The notes under the pieces were generated by a model that had not been told where the DNA came from, ran no database searches, and was given only the letters and a program-made list of their open reading frames with translations. 64,000 nt of DNA from Halodesulfovibrio sp. (GTDB taxonomy: Bacteria; Desulfobacterota; Desulfovibrionia; Desulfovibrionales; Desulfovibrionaceae), in NCBI RefSeq assembly GCF_015482765.1, contig NZ_JADMLB010000076.1, forward strand, positions 1 to 64,000, read 5' to 3'. Of the stretch, positions 14,197 through 21,958 are shown piece by piece. The first letter of the stretch is position 1, and every line of letters starts with the position of its first letter. The translations under genes were made by a program, and so were the position numbers.

Positions 14197-16530
14197 TTAA
14201 ACTCTAATTTTAGCACGATCTCTTAAACGGATCTCAACCAGCTCTGGAACTCTTTCCCTAATAGTCTGGTACAGTGGTAATGATTTATTTTTCAACTCAA
14301 TACTTACTACACAAGCATAAGTCAGATGAGAAGGACGTGCCTTATCATAATACCAATCAGATCTAGCCTGAGCATGAATATCAATCATTGGATCTTTCAA
14401 TGACGAAAATCTTTTAAACCCCGTCCAGTAATGCTTCGCGGTATCCCAAACACCATGATTTCTGCGCTGCTCCTCCGTCAGATGAACATTTTTCTTCTTA
14501 GGAGACTCAGTTTTTGGTAACCGATTATCTTTTATGGTTCCCTTTTCCACTAACTGCGCAAATTGATTTGGGTCATCAGACCTGTTGATGGTTTTTGTCC
14601 TATTCTCTTTCTTACAGAAGTAGGTAAAAACATCACAATTCGGCCTAAAGTATATTTGTGCCCCGCCTAAAGTATATTCATCTGGCATATTAGATGCTAC
14701 GTCAGTTGCATAAACAAGCGTCCATGAAAGCCGCACACTTCCGCGTTCTGCGATGTCACTATAAAATGGGATTTGAAGTGCTGTATGTTTACCCAACGGC
14801 AACTCGCCATTATACAATAGCGTCACATGCCCCTGTGTACATAACATCATATCCTCAACACTAGAGGTTAACGCTCCCCATCCCCACTGAGGGGTCCAAC
14901 CATCTCGAAAACCCTTATGTATCATCAAAGCTTTGGCCGTTTGTGGGGTCATTGAACTAGAGTCATCAGCTCGATACAACAGCTGCCCAGCTACACTTGC
15001 AGCTAACGGTGCAGAAAAGCTGGTACCACAAGTTAAGGTGCACGCCCCTCCTCCACCTGCTTTAAAAACCTCAAACATCTGCCCTGAATCCCCGCCAAAC
15101 AAGTGAACATCAGGTTTAATAGCATTTCCGGAACGGCCTGGTCCAACACTACTATAAGATGCTTTTACTGGATTACCATCTGCATCCAAAATATACGCTC
15201 CAACACCTAATGCGTTTACAGCGTCTGCAGGAGGTTGGATCCTATCATTGGGGGCTGCATAACGCCCACTATTGCCGACAGCTACAACAAAGAGAACATC
15301 GTGCTCGTATGCAAGTCTGTCCAAGGTTGAAGTAAACAAATCTATTTCATCATCTTCAACAGGTTTGTCAGGGCCAAAACTTAAAACATACGTTTTTATA
15401 TCCGCATTTTCATTTGATACAACAGTTTCTTCAATCAGCTTTACCAACTGATATGCACCTAAATCCGGCGGAAGCTCTGGATCATAAGGTTCTGGAAGAA
15501 CCCGAAAAGATTTTACATCAAACTGAGGCTCTTCTGTAATGGAGCTTGGCTTATCACCGTACAACACGGTGCCACACACACCTGTTCCATGCTGCAACGA
15601 TTCATCTGTTACCGGAGAGTTTGTAAGTTCGACAGGAACAACCCATTTAGCCAAGTGTGGAATTGTCAGGTCAACTCCGCCGTCAAAAACACCAACCGTT
15701 GGCCGATCACCTACACGAAACATGCTAGACCTTGGAAGATCTGAAGCTGGTATTTCTCCCTCATAGGTTGCTCTAGATTTTGAAAGCCTGGGCATAGGGC
15801 GGATGGAGCGCACTGGGTTAAATTCCGCCAACGTTTCAAATAAATCACTTGTAGCTTGAACTGGAACAAAGCGAGGGGTATTTATCCCTCCTCCCATTAC
15901 CCAATTAAACAACTTTCGGGGATAAGAATCTGTATTCACAACATCAAATAGTTTATCTTGAAAATCTGCCCACTCCCCTTCTCTCATAGGGTGAACGATC
16001 AATTCCAAAATATTACTCTCCAACTGATCTAAGTTAATCAACTTAGACTCTGGGGGAACAATCAGTATTTGATTAATCTTTTGCAGCCCTTTTCTCTCTT
16101 CTTCAGTCGTAAAAGAATTCTCCCGAAGAGTTGTAACGGCCTGCTCTAACTTAGCTACAGGAGCTTTAAAATAAAGCCTGCGGGCCTGTTTTTTTTGTGG
16201 CAACGGCTTTTCATCACGAGTCGTTTGGTCTATTTTTATTGACCCAACAAAGTCCCACCCTGCTTTATCAAAATACCCTTTGGGAAAATAGCTTTTAGCA
16301 ATATATTTGTGGTCAATATCAACCGAAAAAAATACCCCTGAATCCAGCCTTCTCATATCTGGAATTTGAGAAGCCAGCTCAATAGTATCTTCTAGCTGCG
16401 GGAGAAGTCTTTCGCGAGCTTCGTCAAAAGTCCAAACTTCCTCTGGCGGAACCCCTGCGCTACTGTGCGGGACTTGGTGACTTAAAACCTCAGCCTTCCC
16501 TAAAATTGGAAAATATTCAGACGAACTCAC
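14197..16530 (-). CDS. ietS: subtilisin-like serine protease of an IetAS-type pair
   Basis: A 777-residue S8-family protease. The triad is complete: Asp about 281 (VGVFDGGVD), His about 314 (LQHGTGVCG) and Ser about 504 (CGTSFSAPLAA), with the oxyanion Asn region VAVGNSG. There is no signal peptide, so it acts in the cytoplasm. About 270 residues precede the protease domain and 230 follow it. It starts 15 bases after the AAA+ ATPase gene. An AAA+ ATPase next to a cytoplasmic subtilase is the IetAS system, first described as a plasmid stability pair and later as an anti-phage system. Composition is AT-rich compared with structural genes. Confidence 0.8.
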   Translation of the reverse strand: MSSSEYFPILGKAEVLSHQVPHSSAGVPPEEVWTFDEARERLLPQLEDTIELASQIPDMRRLDSGVFFSVDIDHKYIAKSYFPKGYFDKAGWDFVGSIKIDQTTRDEKPLPQKKQARRLYFKAPVAKLEQAVTTLRENSFTTEEERKGLQKINQILIVPPESKLINLDQLESNILELIVHPMREGEWADFQDKLFDVVNTDSYPRKLFNWVMGGGINTPRFVPVQATSDLFETLAEFNPVRSIRPMPRLSKSRATYEGEIPASDLPRSSMFRVGDRPTVGVFDGGVDLTIPHLAKWVVPVELTNSPVTDESLQHGTGVCGTVLYGDKPSSITEEPQFDVKSFRVLPEPYDPELPPDLGAYQLVKLIEETVVSNENADIKTYVLSFGPDKPVEDDEIDLFTSTLDRLAYEHDVLFVVAVGNSGRYAAPNDRIQPPADAVNALGVGAYILDADGNPVKASYSSVGPGRSGNAIKPDVHLFGGDSGQMFEVFKAGGGGACTLTCGTSFSAPLAASVAGQLLYRADDSSSMTPQTAKALMIHKGFRDGWTPQWGWGALTSSVEDMMLCTQGHVTLLYNGELPLGKHTALQIPFYSDIAERGSVRLSWTLVYATDVASNMPDEYTLGGAQIYFRPNCDVFTYFCKKENRTKTINRSDDPNQFAQLVEKGTIKDNRLPKTESPKKKNVHLTEEQRRNHGVWDTAKHYWTGFKRFSSLKDPMIDIHAQARSDWYYDKARPSHLTYACVVSIELKNKSLPLYQTIRERVPELVEIRLRDRAKIRV

Positions 16531-16545
16531 TAGATCCTCCTCAAG

Positions 16546-17661
16546 CTAACTCAACAATCGTTGTATTGATGTATGTGAAATGCCAAGCAATTGCCCAAGC
16601 TTTCGATATGTAAAATACCTACTATCAAAATCACGCGCGAACTGAGCAAACTGCTTTAAATCCTTTTTCGATATACCTTTATCGAAAAGCTCTTTTTCTA
16701 ACTCATAAAGAATTGCTTTCTTGGGACTATACCCCTCAACAACCTCTCCTATCCTCACCCTACGTACAAATTCTTCTATATCTGCCCCACTAGCCCCCAC
16801 CAACGCAGAAGCTGCTAAATTCATTATTTTTTCAGTACGCTTTCTGTTTGGATAGTAATGCGTCAAAATATCTAACCTTGCTTTATAATTAGGTAAAGGT
16901 ATTTCTAACCATGTAGAAAATCTTCTTTGAAATGCAAGGTCTACTTGTTCCGGCATATTTGTAGCCGCGATAACAACAGACTGTTCTGGCCAATTTTCTA
17001 TTTCCTGAAGCAAAACGGTTACAACACGCCTCATCTCTCCAACATCACCGTCATCCCCCCTCTGATAACCCAAGGCGTCAAACTCATCTAACAAAAGGAC
17101 ACATGGCTCTATTTTTGCCCTGTCTAACACTTTTTTTATATTCTGGCCTGTTTGACCTAAATAGCTTGTAACTATTGCAGCAAGATTTACTACCATAAAA
17201 GGAACATTTAATTCTGAGGCAATTGCACGGGCCAAAGATGTCTTTCCAGTGCCCGGCTTCCCAACAAGAGCCAAGCTTGACGGAACTTTGATCCCAGCCT
17301 TACGCAATTCTTCAGCAGCCTTACGTTCTTTTATAAATCGGTAAATTTTTTGAGAAATATCTTCAGAAAAGATTGGTAACGGAGCCTTTCCACCTACGTC
17401 CTCTCGGTCAATAAGTTCTAGTCCTGAATCCTGATCCCTTGGAATATCCCCAACAGAGTTAAAGTGCCGAACAGCGCCAACTCCACCAGCTGAGGAAATC
17501 GCATAAGAAAGTTCGTTCGCTAAATCTGGATTCTCTTTACGTATCTTTGACAAACTACGCCTTAACACCATCAACAGTTCATTGTCGGGGCGTCGAGCAG
17601 CAAGCGCAGCTATGTTTTTCAGCAGTACATGTTCTTGTGTCATAGCACCCTTTTGTAACAT
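16546..17661 (-). CDS. ietA: AAA+ ATPase of an IetAS-type pair
   Basis: A 371-residue AAA+ protein. Walker A is GKPGTGKTS (about residues 133-141), Walker B LLLDEFDAL, sensor ATNMPEQV and an Arg-finger region FQRRFSTW. About 110 residues precede the ATPase domain and a small HTH-like C-terminus (YRKLGQLLGISHTSIQRLLS) ends the protein, suggesting DNA sensing. It is the first gene of the two-gene operon and probably unfolds or gates substrate for the subtilase next to it. Belongs to the FtsH/spastin-like branch by general look. Confidence 0.8.
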   Translation of the reverse strand: MLQKGAMTQEHVLLKNIAALAARRPDNELLMVLRRSLSKIRKENPDLANELSYAISSAGGVGAVRHFNSVGDIPRDQDSGLELIDREDVGGKAPLPIFSEDISQKIYRFIKERKAAEELRKAGIKVPSSLALVGKPGTGKTSLARAIASELNVPFMVVNLAAIVTSYLGQTGQNIKKVLDRAKIEPCVLLLDEFDALGYQRGDDGDVGEMRRVVTVLLQEIENWPEQSVVIAATNMPEQVDLAFQRRFSTWLEIPLPNYKARLDILTHYYPNRKRTEKIMNLAASALVGASGADIEEFVRRVRIGEVVEGYSPKKAILYELEKELFDKGISKKDLKQFAQFARDFDSRYFTYRKLGQLLGISHTSIQRLLS

Positions 17662-17756
17662 TTTTTTTTATTGGTCAATGAAGTTTACAAATTAGAAATT
17701 TATTCTTTATATTCAGCATAATAAAAACGTAACCACTTGGAACATTATTATCAAAA

Positions 17757-17782
17757 AACAAAAAAAAAGCCTTAATGGCTTC
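17757..17782 (-). terminator. small terminator upstream of the IetAS operon
   Basis: On the minus strand AAGCC-ATTAA-GGCTT is followed by T9. It isolates the IetAS-type pair from transcription of genes to its right. The rest of 17661-17940 is AT-rich with no gene seen. Confidence 0.6.
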
Positions 17783-17940
17783 TATAATAACATTGACAAT
17801 GAATGGCAGAAAAATAATCTGGAACTAATTTCAACTAATCAAAAAAGCATAAAAATTTTCAGCCATTGCCTACGCCCGCAAACTTTTATAGCCTACCATT
17901 TAATCAGCCATCTAAAACATAAAAAAGTAATAATTTAAAT

Positions 17941-18174
17941 ATGAAAAGCCTCATTGATGAAATCAAAAAATATCCGACTAAGGGCGCTGTGTTAACTTCT
18001 GTAACTAAAAGCAAAGAAAGTACTGATCAAACCCTTGCACTATGGTTTCACTGGATTACAAAGGATAAAAAGGAGGCTCGTTACCTACTGAAAGCAGATA
18101 TAAACTACGCACAAAAAAATGCAAAAACCTTAAATTATATAGCTTTTACCAAATTCAAAATAGAAAACATCTAA
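17941..18174 (+). CDS. small basic protein, unknown
   Basis: A 77-residue Lys-rich protein in an AT-rich stretch. No clear ribosome binding site precedes the ATG (taataatttaaat). No family is recognised. It stands alone between the IetAS-type pair and a convergent HTH-like gene, so it may be a remnant of earlier cargo. Confidence 0.35.
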   Translation: MKSLIDEIKKYPTKGAVLTSVTKSKESTDQTLALWFHWITKDKKEARYLLKADINYAQKNAKTLNYIAFTKFKIENI

Positions 18175-18186
18175 CCATTTCATCTC

Positions 18187-18525
18187 TCAGATTTTACAAA
18201 CTGCAATCCACCTCTTCCCCCTCTCCGTAATCACATACCGCTTTCTTCCCTGGTCATCACACACGATACGAATAAGATCTTTGCCCAGCAAAGACTCAAC
18301 CGTTCGAGCTGGCATTCCTTTATCTACATTCAGCTGCATCATAATCAGGTTGCAACTCTGCTGTACTCGCCTATAGATGGCTTGTACCTTGTCGGCCTCC
18401 CAATAACGGTCCTTATCAAAACAGACTTCAATCTTACGCTTGCCATCTTGCGGCAAGCCAAGACGAAGCGTTACACCTTTATCTAGCAGGTATTTTACAG
18501 GGTCATATAAAAACGGGCTTTTCAT
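18187..18525 (-). CDS. winged-helix-like small protein
   Basis: A 112-residue protein starting at the ATG at 18525. The C-terminal half (LLGKDLIRIVCDDQGRKRYV, then TERGKRW) resembles a winged helix with a beta-hairpin wing, as in small marker-type regulators. Role unknown. A bidirectional terminator (18549-18587) overlaps its upstream region. Confidence 0.5.
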   Translation of the reverse strand: MKSPFLYDPVKYLLDKGVTLRLGLPQDGKRKIEVCFDKDRYWEADKVQAIYRRVQQSCNLIMMQLNVDKGMPARTVESLLGKDLIRIVCDDQGRKRYVITERGKRWIAVCKI

Positions 18526-18548
18526 ATCACAACCGTAACTTAAAATAC

Positions 18549-18587
18549 AAAAAAGCGTTACAGACACGAGCCTGCAACGCTTTTTTT
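18549..18587. terminator. bidirectional terminator
   Basis: A6 GCGTT-a-CAG ... CTG-c-AACGC T7. It separates the winged-helix-like gene from the membrane-protein gene upstream. Confidence 0.75.
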
Positions 18588-18608
18588 GTACAGTAAAAAA
18601 TTTAACAG

Positions 18609-18950
18609 CTAGGTGAGTAACCTTATTAGTATGTATGCGGTAAAAACTCCTCCTGTTATCCCCAGCAATCTAAATATTTTTTTGTGCTGTTCTGTACATT
18701 TATTTTTGATCAACAAGGCGCTGATACTACCAAGAACCAGACTCAAAGGGGTAACTACTGAAAACCAATAATCCAAAAAGTCTGATGAGTAATCGGTAGT
18801 AACCTCCTCCATAGAACGACCTTGCATCCATTCATAGTAGCATGGAGAATTTAATGGCACGATAGCGTAAACAAAAATAGCTACATAAATGTAACATAAG
18901 CCAACAGTTGCGAAAGCAAACAGCAGCCAGTCTGTTGTCTTATTGTTCAT
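18609..18950 (-). CDS. three-helix membrane protein, unknown
   Basis: A 113-residue protein with hydrophobic segments at about residues 8-32, 62-82 and 92-111. The loop between helices 1 and 2 is acidic (MEEVTTDYSSDFLDYW) and probably external. No family is recognised. It is single-gene cargo with its own terminator. Confidence 0.55.
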   Translation of the reverse strand: MNNKTTDWLLFAFATVGLCYIYVAIFVYAIVPLNSPCYYEWMQGRSMEEVTTDYSSDFLDYWFSVVTPLSLVLGSISALLIKNKCTEQHKKIFRLLGITGGVFTAYILIRLLT

Positions 18951-19127
18951 AGCACCACCTCAAGAAAAGAAGATCTAGTAGCCTGTTTTAATTTTGAATG
19001 AAGAGACATACTCATCAAGTAACTTCTCTCATGAAATTCATGAAAAAATAACTATCGATTGATCTAATTTAGCACAAAAATTTTCTCACCCCTTTTATTT
19101 TGAAAAATATAGTTCCCTGTTTTTCCA

Positions 19128-19907
19128 TTAAAAATTTCCATCAATCATCATTTCTCTAGGAACTAGCTTTCGTGCATCTTCCAATAGCTTGGAATTTTCT
19201 GGATACTCTAATTTGTAATTCCACAGCTCATGAGCTGCCTCTTCGTAGATCTTCTTCGCTTCAGAAGACTTTAAAAAATCAGTGGTGCGCAAAGTTGGGA
19301 GCCTTCTCATAGCCTGTGCACAGGCTTGCTCCAGCTCTTCGCAATATGGCAAGTCGCTTTTAGCAGCACCAAACTCCTTATGAGCATAACGAGTGCTTAA
19401 GTCTGGGTACGGAGTATATCCGGACTTATTCCATTTCTTGCTATTCAGCTTAAGCCGCCCAACAGCTCCACCACAACATAAATCTTTCTGGCCATACACA
19501 ACTCGGGAAACTCCAGTAAAAAACATCATGCCGGTACACATGGCGCACGGCTCCAAGGTGGTATAAATCGTATAGTCAGGAAGAATAGATAGCCCTTTGT
19601 TAGCCGCTAAGTACTGCGTCATTAAACGCACAGCACTATGCTGGGTATTGTTTTGTGTTTCGTACACGCTATCTCTAGCATGACAAACAATACGATTTTC
19701 AGGAGAAACCAGCACAGAACCAATATTGTACCCGCGTATTTTCTGGTTTGATTCCTGCCAATCACTTAAAACAAGCGAATAAGCAGCAAGCATACAAATA
19801 CGATCGCGTTCCAGTTGCTGCGGAGTATGAGCATTGGCAGTTATAGCACTGGTGCTCAACAGAACTAACACCATGCTGACCAGAAACAACCGCGTCACAG
19901 CCTTCAT
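19128..19907 (-). CDS. secreted deaminase-fold protein lacking the catalytic Glu
   Basis: A 259-residue protein starting at the ATG at 19907 behind GGAGGG. A Sec signal peptide with cleavage after ANA (residues 1-26) is clear. The mature part follows the nucleoside/tRNA deaminase fold: GYNIGSVLVS, the first zinc site QHSAVRLM, and the second zinc site LEPCAMC. In active members the first motif is HAE; here it reads H-S-A, so the proton-shuttling Glu is Ala while all three zinc ligands remain. The C-terminal 85 residues are a helical extension. Export plus loss of Glu argues against a normal metabolic deaminase; a binding or decoy role is possible. Confidence 0.7.
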   Translation of the reverse strand: MKAVTRLFLVSMVLVLLSTSAITANAHTPQQLERDRICMLAAYSLVLSDWQESNQKIRGYNIGSVLVSPENRIVCHARDSVYETQNNTQHSAVRLMTQYLAANKGLSILPDYTIYTTLEPCAMCTGMMFFTGVSRVVYGQKDLCCGGAVGRLKLNSKKWNKSGYTPYPDLSTRYAHKEFGAAKSDLPYCEELEQACAQAMRRLPTLRTTDFLKSSEAKKIYEEAAHELWNYKLEYPENSKLLEDARKLVPREMMIDGNF

Positions 19908-20119
19908 ACAACCCTCCACGTTTTAATAATGCATTGAAGAGTACAAAATTTATAAAAGCAGCCACAATGATAACAACTTGTGCTTACTGGCAAAGAAAAG
20001 CTCTAAAAAATACAACAACCTGCTCATACGCCCCAGTAGCAAAGAGGTTCCTGCCTATACTCATTGAAGAGGCTTCTCTTAGGATTTACACTTTTAGAAA
20101 ATACAATAAGGAGAAAAAC

Positions 20120-20320
20120 ATGAAATACGTTCAAATTTCTGCAAGTGCCTGCTCTGGAAATGACGACCATTTTCTCCCAAAAAAAGTTATATGTGAAGCA
20201 TGTCTTAGTTATATCATGAACAACCCCGAGCAACATATTATCTCTTGTGAAGCTGCTGGAACTCCAGCACCGGATCAAAAATGTCAGTTCAAAATTGCTG
20301 ACAATTGTGCCTCCCGATAA
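20120..20320 (+). CDS. small Cys-rich protein, unknown
   Basis: A 66-residue protein with an AAGGAG site before ATG. Five Cys (C12, C25, C28, C43, C55 approximately) could bind a metal. It is oppositely oriented to its neighbours. No family is recognised. Confidence 0.5.
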   Translation: MKYVQISASACSGNDDHFLPKKVICEACLSYIMNNPEQHIISCEAAGTPAPDQKCQFKIADNCASR

Positions 20321-20366
20321 GCACTATCAACTCAGTGAAGCAACGGAAGACATTTCGTTGCTTCTT

Positions 20367-20699
20367 TTATGCTTCATCCACAGCAAAATATTCTTCCCCG
20401 CCATAATGAACAGCCAAGTAAAAATGCACTGCTAACAGCGCACGTACTGGCAACAGCAGCTTACTCTTTTGGGCGCATAGGCAGATCATGTTGGCGAGGA
20501 AATAGAGATCTGCTTTTTGCTTGTCTTCACCTTCCTGATACATCCAGTCGTGGATATTGCAGGCGCTGGAAATACTTGCTCCGAGTAAGTGTTCCGGAAC
20601 AAGTTTACCGATCAAGCCTTCTGGACCGCAGCCGTTACAAATTTGCTGTTTTAATTCTTCCGATGCTTCTAGGTAGGTTGCAGGTGCGAGTAATTTCAT
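20367..20699 (-). CDS. phage tail-associated phospholipase A2-like protein (putative)
   Basis: A 110-residue protein that carries CNGCGPEG followed by SACNIHDWMYQEG and KADLYFLANM. A Gly-rich loop ahead of a C-x2-HD-x-x-Y helix is the calcium-loop and His-Asp active-site pattern of phospholipase A2. It is the last gene of the leftward structural operon, next to the fibre and fibre-chaperone genes, so it may help membrane passage or be a late accessory. The Trp-Met after HD differs from the classic HDxCY. Confidence 0.5.
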   Translation of the reverse strand: MKLLAPATYLEASEELKQQICNGCGPEGLIGKLVPEHLLGASISSACNIHDWMYQEGEDKQKADLYFLANMICLCAQKSKLLLPVRALLAVHFYLAVHYGGEEYFAVDEA

Positions 20700-20702
20700 A
20701 AC

Positions 20703-21320
20703 TTACTCCGGATTCGTAAAGGTCACTGTAATTGCCTCAACCGCTCCTATGGTCGTGCATGCTTCCAACGCATCCTGAAACGCCAAGCGCTGCCCTGTGG
20801 CGTGCCCTGCAAGGACTGACCATGCTTGTGTGTTGTTTTCAATACGCTGCGCCAGTTCAAGCACATCCATGTTTCTAGCACTGGCGATCGCACGAACAAG
20901 TGGTGCTGCTGCCTGCGGATCTGCAAGAAGCGCTTTTGCTTCTTCGCGTTGCGTATCCCACGTTTGCCGCTCCATTTCTGAATATTCCACGCCGTGCGCC
21001 ATTAAGAATGCATTGTGGGCATCACGGATCTCTGCCTGCTTGGCTGCCTTTACCTGCTCCAATGTTGGCGGCTGTGGCGGCGTGATTTCCGCTTCTAAGC
21101 GATCTTTTTCCGCCTGCCATGCATCAACATAGGGCTGCACTTCAAGCGTTGAAACAGGCGCAGTTGAGATGCCGCCATCCGGTGTAAGCAGTTCAATGTG
21201 TCCCTGTTCACCGTCAAACTGAATGGCGTGCAGTCCTTCATCAAAAGCAAAGTCCGGAAGGTGCAAGGCTTCGCCGTTTACCAATACCAACTTATCTGCA
21301 GCAACAACTGTAATGTGCAT
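20703..21320 (-). CDS. tail fibre assembly-like protein
   Basis: A 205-residue protein. The middle has the repeated pattern of phage tail-fibre assembly proteins (PPTLEQVKAAKQAEIRDAHN, then MERQTWDTQREEAKALL). It directly follows the fibre gene. It probably helps folding or attachment of the fibre at 21329-21958 and is a common target of adaptive variation. Confidence 0.7.
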   Translation of the reverse strand: MHITVVAADKLVLVNGEALHLPDFAFDEGLHAIQFDGEQGHIELLTPDGGISTAPVSTLEVQPYVDAWQAEKDRLEAEITPPQPPTLEQVKAAKQAEIRDAHNAFLMAHGVEYSEMERQTWDTQREEAKALLADPQAAAPLVRAIASARNMDVLELAQRIENNTQAWSVLAGHATGQRLAFQDALEACTTIGAVEAITVTFTNPE

Positions 21321-21328
21321 GATGGCTC

Positions 21329-21958
21329 CTATAGATACATAATGAAGTACACGCCGATGTATGGCGGTTTGTTTTCGTGTGCATGGGAACTACCAGCACC
21401 GCCGGTGGATGTGCTGGCGGCAAAGATAGATGCAGAATCATCAAGGTTAGTAAAATGCTTATTGGTACGGATGCTAACGCCTCGGGAGTGTGAGTGGCTC
21501 GGCATTTGAGCGGCTGACAAGGTTACAGTACTGGCACCGCCTGTTGCACCTTTGCCGTAGGAACCACCTGCACCAACGATGAAGCGATTTTGCATGTTCG
21601 GCGTACCAACACTTCTGCCGTCCGGCGAAAGGTAAGTGCGCCCGTCACAGCAGCCCCATTCAAGCATGGGTTCACCTGTAACCATGCTCAACGGCCTGCC
21701 GGCTGAATCAATGGTGCCCCAGAAAGAAACAATCTCTCCGGAGACTCTGCCGCCGCCAGTACCGCCAAGCGCCTGCCATTCTACAGGGCTTACATCCACC
21801 AGCTGCCACATGGTGTTGTCATCTGCTTGCAGGGCAATTTTATGCAAGTGCGTAGCATCAAGCCCTGTGGCTGCCTCGCGTGCTTCCTTGGTGGCGTACT
21901 CCCGAAAGTGGATTATGTGGTTCTGATCGCCCTTGATGTCTCTGTGGAATCCGCTCAT
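21329..21958 (-). CDS. short tail fibre / collar-domain protein
   Basis: A 209-residue protein. The end holds a phage tail collar domain: GWxxCDGRxY-like WGCCDGRTYLSPDG, NRFIVGAGG, then MPSHSHSRG and HAHENKPPYIGV, where the His pairs bind metal in collar fibres. The N-terminus probably docks onto the tail tip protein encoded just upstream. Receptor-binding role inferred. Confidence 0.75.
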   Translation of the reverse strand: MSGFHRDIKGDQNHIIHFREYATKEAREAATGLDATHLHKIALQADDNTMWQLVDVSPVEWQALGGTGGGRVSGEIVSFWGTIDSAGRPLSMVTGEPMLEWGCCDGRTYLSPDGRSVGTPNMQNRFIVGAGGSYGKGATGGASTVTLSAAQMPSHSHSRGVSIRTNKHFTNLDDSASIFAASTSTGGAGSSHAHENKPPYIGVYFIMYL

